NCBI GenBank assembly: GCA_964640665.1
Contig: CAZXHT010000002.1
Span: forward strand, 62,001 to 126,000
Direction of reading: 5' to 3'
Length of the DNA: 64,000 nt
DNA from: DATKYQ01 sp964640665
Lineage (GTDB): Bacteria > Myxococcota > B64-G9
Below, one piece after another: positions 33,716 through 43,700 of the stretch. Below the pieces are notes generated by a model. It saw only the letters and a list, made by a program, of their open reading frames with translations, was not told where the DNA came from and searched no databases. The position numbers and the translations under genes are program-made. Numbering within the stretch: the stretch's first letter is position 1; the number at the start of each line of letters is the position of its first letter.

Positions 33716-35464
33716 ATGGAAGAGAAACTCTGGCATCAACACAACTGGCCCGAGGGCGTGGCTCATGAAATCTCGGGCTTCGAAAAGCCGGTCTTCTCAC
33801 TCCTCGACACGGCGGCCGAGAAGTGGCCCGAAAACACCTACACCATCTTCGAGGGTTCCGGCAGGACCTATGCCCAGGTCAAGCAGACAGCCGACCGGTT
33901 GGCCAACTTCTTGGTCTCGCGCGGCGTAGGCAAGGGAGACCGGGTGGCTATTTTTCTGCCCAACCTGCCGCATTTCCCGGCCATCTTTTTCGGCATACTC
34001 AAGGCGGGGGCGGTCTGCGTCACCTGCAATCCACTCTACAAGGCCACGGAACTCAACTATCAGCTCAAAGACTGCGGGGCCAAGGTCGTGTTCGTCATGG
34101 ATCATCCCCAGTTCTACCCCACGGCCCAGAAGGCCGTCGAGGACACCGATGTCGAGACCGTTGTGGTCTGCGGGATAAAATCATATCTGCCTCCGCTCAA
34201 GGGCTTTATCGGCGGGGTGCTCGGAAAAATTCCCCATGCCGCCTCCCATGATCCCGGACACTTCTTCTTCGATGAAGTTGTATCATCGGCAGACGGCGCC
34301 ACGCCCAAGGTCAACATCGATCCCGAGCGGGATCTGGCATTGGTTATCTACACCGGGGGAACCACCGGCTTGCCCAAGGGCGCGGCCCTGACGCACGCGA
34401 ACTTCGTCTACAATGTTATGGCCGTCCACGAATATGTTCGCTATCCGCACACCGAAGGGGCCCCTCCTGAAAAAGTTCGCGTGGGTGGATTTCATTCCTT
34501 CCTGGGCGTGTTGCCTTGGTATCACTCCTTCGGCATGTCGCTGTGTATGCTCTGGGCGTGTCACACCGGCAGCCGCCTGGTCTGCATACCCGACCCCCGG
34601 GCAGGCAAGCCGCCTTTCACGGAAGTGCTCCGGGCGGTCGAGAAATACCAGACCACTGTGATTGCCGGGGTGCCCACAATCTACGTGGCCTTCACCAACC
34701 ATCCGCTGCTTAGCAAGTTCAACCTGAAATCGGTTCAGGCCTGCGGCTCTGGAGGGGCGCCGCTGCCGGTCGAGGTAGCCAAGCGCTTCGAGGCGGCCAC
34801 GGGAGCGGTGCTCTTCGAGGGCTACGGCCTGAGCGAGACATCTCCGGTAGCGAGCCTCAACCCTACCAACGTCAAGCAACGCCGCTTCGGCTCGGTGGGT
34901 TTTCCCCTGCCGGGCACAGACATCAAAATCGTCGACGCGGAAAGCGGACAAACCGAGCTTACCCGTGGCGAGGACGGTGAGATAGCCATCTGCGGTCCGC
35001 AGGTGATGCAGGGCTACTGGCAACGCCCCGAAGAGAACGAGGCGGTCTTTCGCGAGGTTGACGGCAGGCGCTTTTTCCTGACGGGCGACATCGGGCATTT
35101 CGACGAACAGGGCTACCTGGTGATCACCGATCGCAAGAAAGATCTCATCCTGGTGGGCGGCTTCAATGTCTATCCGCGCGAAGTGGAGGAGATCCTCTAC
35201 CAGCATCCCAAGGTGGCCATGGCTGCCGTAGTGGGTATCCCGCACGAGAAGAGCGGCGAGATGGTCAAGGCCTTCATCCAACTCAAACCGGGCCAGAATG
35301 CCAGCGAGCGGGAGATGCTCGACTTCTGCCGGGAAAACATGGCCGGTTACAAACGACCCCACTCGATAGAGTTCCGCGATGCCCTGCCCCAGTCGGCCGT
35401 GGGCAAGGTCCTCAGGCGCGAGCTGCGCGACGAGGCGCTGGCGCCTCATCCTACTCAAGTGTAA
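33716..35464 (+). CDS. fadD: Long-chain fatty-acid–CoA ligase (AMP-forming)
   Basis: A 582-residue ANL-superfamily enzyme that activates fatty acids to acyl-CoA with ATP, at the inner face of the membrane. The P-loop YTGGTTGLPKG lies near residue 212, followed by A5 GYGLSETSPV, the hinge TDRKKDLILVGGFNVYPREVEE and the catalytic Lys near the end (SAVGKVLRRELR). Length and motif order are typical of FadD. ATG 33716 has AAGGGG ten bases upstream; an in-frame start at 33686 adds only basic residues. It is divergent from the M1 peptidase gene across a symmetric operator-like repeat. Symbol by similarity only. Confidence 0.9.
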   Translation: MEEKLWHQHNWPEGVAHEISGFEKPVFSLLDTAAEKWPENTYTIFEGSGRTYAQVKQTADRLANFLVSRGVGKGDRVAIFLPNLPHFPAIFFGILKAGAVCVTCNPLYKATELNYQLKDCGAKVVFVMDHPQFYPTAQKAVEDTDVETVVVCGIKSYLPPLKGFIGGVLGKIPHAASHDPGHFFFDEVVSSADGATPKVNIDPERDLALVIYTGGTTGLPKGAALTHANFVYNVMAVHEYVRYPHTEGAPPEKVRVGGFHSFLGVLPWYHSFGMSLCMLWACHTGSRLVCIPDPRAGKPPFTEVLRAVEKYQTTVIAGVPTIYVAFTNHPLLSKFNLKSVQACGSGGAPLPVEVAKRFEAATGAVLFEGYGLSETSPVASLNPTNVKQRRFGSVGFPLPGTDIKIVDAESGQTELTRGEDGEIAICGPQVMQGYWQRPEENEAVFREVDGRRFFLTGDIGHFDEQGYLVITDRKKDLILVGGFNVYPREVEEILYQHPKVAMAAVVGIPHEKSGEMVKAFIQLKPGQNASEREMLDFCRENMAGYKRPHSIEFRDALPQSAVGKVLRRELRDEALAPHPTQV

Positions 35465-35562
35465 AGATCTCGGCTCGGTAAGTGTGGACGGTGTTGTTAC
35501 GGTCACCAAGCATGCCCAGCCAAGTAACGAAATTAATACCTATCGGGTGTTTCCATTCGGGG

Positions 35563-36006
35563 CTAGACCACTTGAGATGGCAATATCTTTACTGTACGGA
35601 AGCCCTCGCGCTTGGCCGCGTCGACAAGCCTGTGATCGAGGCAGACCAGCGGTAGATTGGGCGGGTGATCCTGGGATGCAACGATAGCTGCCGCCAGCTG
35701 CAGGGCGTCCGCCGCGCGAAGGGAATGAACTCGTAGCAGGCGGCGCGCAAGGCCGCGCACTTTCGAAGTCGGCTGGACCTCGTGCCACGAACGGGCCAAC
35801 TTGTCCAGTCGATCGAGAGCCCGATCTATCGCCGATGCCGCCGCTGGCGTCTCGCGCTCGAGGCGAGAAAGGGCCGAGACACACTCGATCTCCGTGCCCC
35901 ACCAGACAATAAGATCAGGATCGCTTTTGACAAGCTTGCGCAGCGCCGGGCTGCTCGATTCGCGCACCAGCAACGGAACCACCGCAGAGCTGTCCCAGAA
36001 CCTCAC
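35563..36006 (-). CDS. PIN-domain toxin (VapC family)
   Basis: A 147-residue PIN-fold ribonuclease toxin. The acidic metal ligands are visible in MRFWDSSAVVPLL (D5), TEIECVSAL (Glu), RAADALQLAAAIV (Asp) and LVCLDHRLVDAA (Asp). It would cleave RNA unless held by the antitoxin encoded just upstream, whose stop codon it overlaps by four bases (ATGA). It resembles the toxin at 52358–52783 (shared FWDSSA.VPLL and RAADALQLA), so the two modules are paralogous. Confidence 0.88.
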   Translation of the reverse strand: MRFWDSSAVVPLLVRESSSPALRKLVKSDPDLIVWWGTEIECVSALSRLERETPAAASAIDRALDRLDKLARSWHEVQPTSKVRGLARRLLRVHSLRAADALQLAAAIVASQDHPPNLPLVCLDHRLVDAAKREGFRTVKILPSQVV

Positions 36007-36305
36007 CGGCCCCTCTCGCGCTCTTCGAGCAAGATAGTCAATGCACTTGCGCGCTTCGGGAGTGATGGCGGCTGTTCATCGAACAGGACTGGATCGAGAG
36101 GCTCCTCGGCGCGGCGGATCAGACCGCTGCGTTCCAGCTTGTCGAGCAGTCCGCTGGCCTCACCGCCGTCGACCGCGCCGCCCACCGTAATCATCCGGGC
36201 CACGGGCTTGCCTCGATCCAGGATCAGGATGGTCTCGCCTCGTTTGACCCGATCGATCAGAGCGCTCAGCTGGTTCTTTGTTTGAGTAATAGAGGCCGTC
36301 TTCAT
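36003..36305 (-). CDS. Phd/YefM-type antitoxin
   Basis: A 100-residue antitoxin. The N-terminal half (MKTASITQTKNQLSALIDRVKRGE…DRGKPVARM) is the Phd/YefM DNA-binding domain; the C-terminal half should wrap the PIN toxin. No Shine–Dalgarno sequence precedes the ATG; instead a near-perfect promoter ends six bases upstream. Pairs with the toxin gene it overlaps. Confidence 0.87.
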   Translation of the reverse strand: MKTASITQTKNQLSALIDRVKRGETILILDRGKPVARMITVGGAVDGGEASGLLDKLERSGLIRRAEEPLDPVLFDEQPPSLPKRASALTILLEERERGR

Positions 36306-36311
36306 ATGGCT

Positions 36312-36340
36312 ATTATGGCTCTTTTGTTAAGACCTGTCAA
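36312..36340 (-). promoter_or_regulatory. Strong promoter for a leaderless toxin–antitoxin mRNA
   Basis: Minus-strand TTGACA (36340–36335), 17 bases, CATAAT (36317–36312), six bases, then the antitoxin ATG (36305). AGCCAT is repeated directly (AGCCAT-AAT-AGCCAT) across the -10 box, a possible antitoxin site. Confidence 0.6.
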
Positions 36341-36354
36341 GCCCTATAGCCCCA

Positions 36355-36384
36355 TTTTCTAACAATGTATGACTTGTTAGAAAA
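36355..36384. repeat. Perfect 11-bp inverted repeat with 8-bp asymmetric centre
   Basis: Arms TTTTCTAACAA and TTGTTAGAAAA flank TGTATGAC. It lies between the toxin–antitoxin promoter and the end of the Lgt-like gene. The stem is AT-rich and no T-run follows it, so it is a poor terminator. Arms of 11 bases round a short asymmetric centre recall tyrosine-recombinase crossover sites (dif, lox), but no recombinase gene is in the window. Confidence 0.5.
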
Positions 36385-36396
36385 AGTGGATTTCCG

Positions 36397-37224
36397 TCAA
36401 GAGCTTGATTTTTCGGAAACGTATGGAGACTGCTTGAGCGTTTTTTCAGGGGTCTTCCATGGGCGCGCTACGTCCCGGTGCATGACTCGCCAAAATGCCC
36501 AGGCTGCGCCTATGAACATTGCTATGCATAGCCACTGGGCGGCGGTCAGGTCGAGGTAACGCAGGTCGACGTTGCCGTAGTGGCGCGAACGCAGGAAGTC
36601 GAAGAAGAAACGCACCGGGGCATAGAGAAACGGCACCAGGGCCAGGAAAAACCCGTCGGGCCGCGGCTTGCGGCCCAGCCAACGGGTTACTGGGTAGAGA
36701 ACAAACAAAGTGTAGAGAAACTCGTAGAAACCCAGGTCGTGGCGCGACCCGCCGGGGAATTTCACCGCCAGGAAGAAATCACTATGTATCCCGGGATGGT
36801 CATGGGCCAGGCTGCAGCCCAGCCGCCCGAAGACCCAGGCCAGCACGATGCCCCAGACGAAGATGTCGGCGTAGGCCAGAAACGGGATCTTGCGCTTGCG
36901 GGTGTAGATTAGTGCCGTGATCAGCGCACCCAAGAAGCCACCCATGGACGAGATCGGCGCCCAGATGAAGAAGATCTCCCAGGGCCTTTCTGCCAGCCGT
37001 TCGGGAAAGTAGAAGACCATCGAAACCACATGAGCCATGGTGAAAGCGCCCAAGATGATCCAGATGGCCATTGTGTGGGCCTCCTCGGGGTCGAGACCCA
37101 CTCTTGCGGCTCGCCGCTTGGTCGAGAAGAACCCCACCAGGATGGCGCAGGCTACGCAGACGCCGAAGGGATCGATGACCAGGAACCCGAGATCGGCCGT
37201 CGGAATGTGTATGTAAGGGATCAT
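36397..37224 (-). CDS. Divergent Lgt-like (prolipoprotein diacylglyceryl transferase family) membrane protein
   Basis: A 275-residue inner-membrane protein with about seven hydrophobic helices, recognisable as the Lgt family by its overall length, helix pattern and GRLGCSLAHDHPG, which stands where Lgt has GRxGNFxNxE. Residues known as essential in E. coli Lgt differ: the HGG of the HG loop is MGG (SSMGGFLGAL), and the Asn of GRxGN is Cys. It is therefore doubtful that it lipidates lipoproteins; another Lgt must serve the lipoproteins of this genome. It starts 10 bases after the thioredoxin stop, so a link with thiol chemistry is possible. Confidence 0.72.
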   Translation of the reverse strand: MIPYIHIPTADLGFLVIDPFGVCVACAILVGFFSTKRRAARVGLDPEEAHTMAIWIILGAFTMAHVVSMVFYFPERLAERPWEIFFIWAPISSMGGFLGALITALIYTRKRKIPFLAYADIFVWGIVLAWVFGRLGCSLAHDHPGIHSDFFLAVKFPGGSRHDLGFYEFLYTLFVLYPVTRWLGRKPRPDGFFLALVPFLYAPVRFFFDFLRSRHYGNVDLRYLDLTAAQWLCIAMFIGAAWAFWRVMHRDVARPWKTPEKTLKQSPYVSEKSSS

Positions 37225-37234
37225 TGCAGGCGGA

Positions 37235-37615
37235 TCAGTTCAGCGGAGATTTCTTGACCTCTTCCTCGGCTATCTTCCGGTGTACCTCTTCCATGTCAAG
37301 TTCGCGGGTTTTCTGGATGATCTCCTCCAGCGCGGATTCCGGCAGGGAGCCTGCCTGCTGAAAAATCATGATCTGCTCCTTGAACACGGCCAGGGTTGGA
37401 ATCGATCGGATGCCGAACATCATCGCCACCTCTTGCTGGGCCTCGGTGTCGCAACTGGCGAAGGCAATGTCGTTATGCTTCTCGGAAGCTTTCTCGAAAA
37501 CCGGTCCGAACATCTTGCAAGGGCCGCACCATTCGGCCCAGAAGTCGATCAGCACGATAGCGTTGTTCTTGATTGTTTCGTCCAGGTTTTCCTTGGATAA
37601 ATCGAAATGCGACAT
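37235..37615 (-). CDS. trxA: Thioredoxin
   Basis: A 126-residue thioredoxin: DFWAEWCGPCK active site (~33–37), the cis-Pro segment IRSIPTLAVF and a ~20-residue charged C-terminal extension (KTRELDMEEVHRKIAEEEVK) longer than the usual 105–110-residue protein. No signal peptide, so cytoplasmic. ATG 37615 (MSHFDLSKEN) is fixed by GAGGAG nine bases upstream. It heads a two-gene operon with the Lgt-like protein. Confidence 0.92.
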   Translation of the reverse strand: MSHFDLSKENLDETIKNNAIVLIDFWAEWCGPCKMFGPVFEKASEKHNDIAFASCDTEAQQEVAMMFGIRSIPTLAVFKEQIMIFQQAGSLPESALEEIIQKTRELDMEEVHRKIAEEEVKKSPLN

Positions 37616-37682
37616 GGGATTCTCCTCGTGTTGTTGGATCCGACGCAGACCGCGGCCAGACCCGTTTTTCAATCGATTGTCC

Positions 37683-37710
37683 AGTATAATCACATCTGAG
37701 CCCGAGGCAA
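37683..37710 (-). promoter_or_regulatory. Promoter of the thioredoxin operon
   Basis: Minus-strand TTGCCT (37710–37705), 16 bases, TATACT (37688–37683). A leader of about 65 bases then runs to the thioredoxin ATG. Confidence 0.45.
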
Positions 37711-37741
37711 GTAGACGAATGTTTTTTGCTTCGACCGGCTA

Positions 37742-40700
37742 CTATTTCGCGGGCTTGATCGTCATGCTGGTCCCGGACGAGTAGGCGCTGAACTCGGGGG
37801 CGTACATGGGCTGGACTGTGGCCGGGCCTATTCTGAAGCTGCCGGCGATGGCCGCCCGCATGCGGTAGCTGAAAGGGTACTCGCCCTGGGGCAGGTTTTC
37901 GAAGAAGAAGTTCATGCCGCTGTCGCGCACCTCTTCGTACCAGTAGATGCCCAGCGCCCAGCGGTGTCGACTGGTGATGCTGACCGGCTCGCAGCCGGCC
38001 GGGCGCGGATCGCGCAAGTGAACGTACTGAACCGGGTGCTTGGAGGTCAGCATAAGATGCACCTCGATCTCGTCGCCCGGCTCCAGCCGGGCGCCCTCGG
38101 CCAACGGCTGAAGGACCGTCTCGCGTCCGGATTTTACACGCTTGAAGTATTTACGCGTGACTTTCAGGAAATCGCCGCTCGCTTCGGCCGGCAGCTTCTC
38201 GGTCGAGAAGTGCCAGGTGGCCGAGGCGAACATGTAGCCCGGGGTGTGTTTCTCGACCACGACGGTGGAAGTCGTTACAGGATCCACCTCGGGGCCGGGA
38301 ATGACGATCTGGTTCTTCTTGCCTGTGTACTCGTCGGGCTCGAAGACGAAAGACTTTTTCAAATCTCCGATGGTGACGGTCGCAGCCTCGCGCACACCGA
38401 GTTGGTTGGTCTGCTTCAGGTATTTGGCCAGCGAGTAGATTACCTCGGCCGTGGCCCGGGTGGACTTCCAGTGGTTGAGCTTCTTGTTCAGAAACAACCA
38501 TAGCACCAGCCCGTCGAGTTTTTCGTTGTTGGGCATCAACTCGAGCAGGGTGCGCACGGCGAAGGCGTGCGTTTCGATTGTGTCGTTGTACCACAGCCAG
38601 CCGCGATCCTCCGGGGCCCAGAAGGTGCCCATGTCCTTTTCCGTCCTGGCCGAGTCCATGACGCTCTCCCACACGAGGCGGGCCTTTTTATCGCGATCCA
38701 TGCGGTGCAGCGTTAAAGCCAGGTAACCCTTGAGATAGGGAGAATGCTTACGCCAGTGCTCGAATGAGAAATCGAGCATGCGCCGGCGGTCTGTGTCCGA
38801 AAAGACCGAGTTGGTCCAGCTCACGTCCGGGTAGTTCGATAGCACGTAGTTCAGGAAAGTAATGAACTCCCAACAGCTGTAGTGGGTCATGCACTCTTCG
38901 ACAATATGATCCACATAGTGTTGCTTCATGTAAGACCAGGCGCGCTGGACCATATCTTTGGGAACATCCACGCCGAACTCGAGCGCCTTGGAGAATCCGT
39001 AGAGTATGTAAAGAGTCATGTAGGGCGAAGGCGGTCCGCCCGGAAACCAGGGGAAGGCGCCGATAGAGGTCTGGGCTTTTTTCAACTTGGCCAGCGAGGC
39101 GTCGCGCTGAGCGCGGGTTATCCTCGGATCGAGCACGTTGATTAGCGGATACTCGCTCTTGCGCCCGCCCTGGGCCTGCTGCAACCAGGGAGTTTCCTCC
39201 AAGGCCATCTTGCGGTTGGGATCGTCCGCGTCCCAGCGCTCTAAGCGCGTTTTGCGCGCGGCGAATTTCTTGGCCATGCGCTCGATGGCGGGAAAGTCTT
39301 TGTACATCGAGGCAAGGATCCCGGTCGAGATGAAACGGTTCAGGGTCTGCTCGGTGCACTCGTAGGGATAGTTGACAAGATAAGGCAAGGCCGAGAGGAC
39401 CGAGTAAAAGAGCTGCGCATCTAAAGTGACCACCATCTGCTCGTTGATCAGTGTCGGGTCGTCGTTCCTGGCGAGATCCGGAAACTTCATCACCCGGCGA
39501 GCATCGCCCTTGAGACTCACGAAACGCGATTGGGACAGGTGAAGTCGCGAGGGAAGGATGGGAAGCGGCCTCAGCTCTCCGTCAGAGAACGCTCCCGACC
39601 TGGCCGCCACCTTGAAGGCCACCATTCCGACCCTGGGAGGGGTCTTGACGGCGAAGGTCAAATTTGTGCCGGAGCCGGCCTTGACCGAGAAGCTCTTCTT
39701 GACATCGTTCGGGGCGAGTCCGAAGTCTGCAAGCAGGCTCTTCTTGCTGTCCGCGTCGACGATGTCGAATGTCAGCGTGCCTTGCATGGGCTTATCGGAT
39801 GCATTGTTGACAACCACCTTGAGCTGCGCCTGATCGCCCTCTCGCAGGAAGCGCGGCAGGTAGGGGCGCACCATCAGATCCTTGACACTGCGGGCCTCTT
39901 TCTTGAGAGACCCCGAGGAAAGGTCGCGGGTAATTGCGTGCACCCAGACGTTCCACGAGGTGACCGAGTCGGGCACCTCGTATTCGAAAGTCACCGAGCC
40001 GTCGGTGCCGGTGAGCAGTTGCGGCTGGAAGAAGGCCGTCTCCGAGAAATTGCTGCGCAACGCGACCGGCGCGGCTGGCTTGCTTTCACCACCGATAGCA
40101 TTTTTGCCGGCCTTGTCTCTCGATCGGTCCTCACTGTCCGAGATCTCCCCGGCCTCTTCGGCCGGGGCCTCGTCCAGTGAGGCAGTCACCTCGGCCGATT
40201 TCTGCTTCTCGGATTTGCAGGGGGCCGCCATTGGGGCCTTGGTCGCGAGTGACCGCCGCAGCTTGCCGCGGTGCCCCCGGCGCCTTCCCGGTCCGCCGAT
40301 GCCGTAGCCCGAGTAGAAATAGAGACGGTCGACCTGAAGAGAAGGGTAGCCCGGCGGCGGCGCGAATCCGTCGCAGCGCACCCATGAACTGCGCGCCTGG
40401 CCGAGGCTGGTGCGCACCGAAGCGCATCCGGTGCGCGAGGGAAACAGCGAAAGCGGCACCGGAGGATTGTGGGGCGCGAAAGAATCCAGGCTGCGATCAT
40501 ACATGTAGGCCAACACCTCGGCGGCGGCCACCGCGGTGTCCTTGCCGGCCGGGCCTGTCACCTTGACGCTCCACTTCTCACGAGTACCCGGGGTGAGCTT
40601 GTCGCGAAAAGTGCCGAACTCGATCTTGAGTTCCTTGTTATCCCAGGGGACGAATACGCTGCGCTGGAAGCGCATCAACTGGTGGTCTTGCAGAACCCAG

Positions 40701-43700
40701 AGAGTCAAGCCGAAGCCTCCGCGATCCTTTTCGGTTATCGGTATCTCGATTAAAGTGGAGTCCTTGCCGGCTTCGAGTTGCCGGCGCTCGAAACGTTTTC
40801 CGTCGCGGTAGAGATCGAGAATCAGCAGTTGGTCGGACAGACCCGAGAGAGCAACTATACGGGCGGTCTGACCGACCTTGACCGAGTTGCGCTCTACCTC
40901 CAGCAGGGCCGGCAGGGCCAGAGAGGTCTTCTTGTCAGCCACCACGAAATCGCGCGAGTTCGAATAGTCCGCGCCGAATGCATCGCGCGTCTGGTAGTGC
41001 AAACGGTAAGCACCGGACCTGAGCGCGGACAGTTTCAACTCGGCCTTGCCCTTGTCGTCGTGTGTCAGCTTGCCGTGGGAAATTTCCGCGCCCTCCTTCC
41101 AGGTGCGCAGGACGGCCTCTGGCCGGTAGCCGGGATTCCAGCGCGCGCGCTGCCTGTCGCCGCCGGTCATGAACGCCTTGTCCTTGGAAACTCCCGGCGG
41201 AAGAGGCAGGGGCTGGTCGGCCGGCAGGAACGCCCGGGCGGGTTGTACCAGTGGCGTAAGCCTCCAAGATCCATGTCCGGGGGCCGGGTTGCCGTCGAGA
41301 TTGGTTCGGGCTATCGTCCAGGCTGCGGCCCTGCCGGCCATGAAGAAATTCTCGTTGCTCGAAAGCGCGGCCTCGACGGCCACGAATCCCAACCGGAAGG
41401 CGCGCTTCGCCGAGCGAGTCTCGCCGCCCTCGTCGGTCACGTCGGCGGATACTGAGTAGCGGTAAGTGACGTCCTTGTTCTGCTTGCCGAGACGTTCATC
41501 CGCCTTGGGCGTGAACGCGATTTTGAATTCACCGTCCGCGCCGAGACTTCCGCTGCCGGTGTCCACCGTCTGGGTGCGGCTGCCTCCCCCTCCACCCCAG
41601 TACCAGTATGACCACCACCAGGGGTAGACGGGTGTACGCGTTACCCGCCAGCGGACGCGGGCGTTGGTTACCGGCAGCCCGAAGTAATAACGGGCATCTC
41701 CGCTGAGCGACGCCGGCCGGTTGAGCCTGAGAGGATTCTTGGGATCCTTGAACTTGACCTCGAAGGTGGGCCGCTTGTATTCCTCGACGCGCACCGTGGC
41801 GTTGCCCTCCGGGCTGGCCTGGATCTGCCAGCGGCCCAGAAGTCTGCCGCCCGGAATGTCGAACTCGCCGGCTGCGCTGCCGTAGGAGTTGGTGGTCAAG
41901 GTTTTCGACGCCACCTTTTGGTAGTTGGCGTCCATAAGAGAGAGCGTCACCCGGGCGGAGGGCGTGGTCTTGAGGTCGGTCCTGGAAGCACTGCCGCCGT
42001 AAGCGATCACCTTGAAGCTAATCTTCTGGTGTGGCCGGTAGATGCTGCGATCGGTGTAGATCAGACATGACCTAACCGGGCGGGGCTTATTGTAGCCGTA
42101 GAGATAAAGATAGCTGGGGTCGATCGCCAGCTGTTTGCCCTTGCGGGCCAGAAGAAAGTACGATTGCGAATCCGAGCGGCGAAAATCAACGGTCCCCGCC
42201 CGCCCGGTCGTCTTGACAGACACCGGGTGGTGCTTGGTGTTCCAGTCGTGCTTGTAGAGGTAAACCTTGACGCCCGGGACGGGACGTCCGTTTTCGCCGG
42301 AGAGAACGTTAACCTCGACCTTGTTTTGCTCCTGGCGCGTGACCATGACCAGGTCGCCGATGACCATGTTGACGGCCAGGATCTGATTGTCGTGTCGCGA
42401 AAAGTCCTCGCGCGCCGAGGCGGCAATCACGTAGAAGCCGACTCGCTCGATCGGCGGGATAACGAAAGTCTTGTGCAGGCGATAGTCGGGAGTGGCGGGC
42501 AGATCTTTTGACCAGGCCCGGGCGGGCTTTTTCTTGAGAAGTTTGTCGAGTTGCCGCCCGTCGAGGAAGAAATTGTAGTCTTTGGTCGACTCGATGTGTT
42601 TCTGCAGGTCGACCTTGTATGCGCGAAAGAATACTTTCTCGAGATTCTTATGGGTGACCAGGATCGAGCGCTTGTTCGGGGCGTCGGCGGCCATGCCGGA
42701 AAGTTGGTAGGCGGGTGCCTCGATCGACTTGGCTATACTCAGGCAGCGTCGCCCGCCGATCGAGTCGGGAAAGACCCGATGTCCCTCAATGGCAATCTTC
42801 CTGGCGCGGATCAGGCTGTCTGGATCCGTCTCGGTTCTCGTAAATTCGGCCAGGGCGGCCATGCCCACGGACCACCAGGCCAGCTTGCGAACGGGCTTCA
42901 GCCTCTCTTTCAGCTTGTGCTTGATGGCTGCCCGATCATCGGCCTGGGTGAAGCTTGCCTGCAGCCTGCGCAGTAGTTCCAGGCGAGCCTCGAAGGCGGC
43001 TTCAGGCTCGCCGCGCTTCGCGTGAAAACTCTCCAGGTCGCCCATTATGGCCGCGATCTTCAAAAGAGGATGCAGGGCCGGATCGCCGAGCGACACGGAG
43101 GCCGGAAGCGGCCGCGCGGGACCCAGTAACTTTTTCAGCGGCAACATGGCGATCTCGTTGGACTGTTCGGGGCGCCAGCCGGTCGTGTCGGCCAGGAGCT
43201 GAACCCACAGGTAGCAGACCGCGTCGCGCAAGCTGCCTCGGATCTTGCGCGGGTAGTCGTTGTTGCGGATGTATTCGCCCAGGCTCTTGCCGGGCAGATT
43301 GCCGAGCTGATCGCGGTGCTTGAAGACCTCGAGGTAGGCTTGTCCTGCGGCTGTGAAGATCTGCTCCATGGTCCAGGCCTTCAGATCGACCGTGCCCTTG
43401 GCCTCGACCTTCTCGCGCTTACGGATCTCCCAGGAGTAGTTATGGCCATAGGTCGAAAGCGATTCTGCGAAGAAAAGTTCGAGGACGCTGTGGCCCAGCA
43501 GATCCTCCGGCCAGGGTTGTTCCTTCAGGAAACGCACCGCCTTCTCGTAACCGTGCAGCGCCGTGCGCAACTGGACGTAGCGGATCAACGCCCGGGTCCA
43601 CTCCTGGCTGTCTTTTTGCTCGGCGGCCTTGGCGATCATTTTCACGACCAGCTTCGAGGCGGCTTCGTACTTCTGCTCGCCGGTAAGCTTGTCGAACTCT

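Noticed and set aside
34283..35509. 408-codon minus-strand frame opposite the acyl-CoA ligase gene
   Set aside because: His/Val-rich shadow translation; the ligase motifs are on the plus strand.
36355..36384. Terminator of the thioredoxin–Lgt-like operon
   Set aside because: The stem has almost no GC pairs and no T-run follows on the minus strand.
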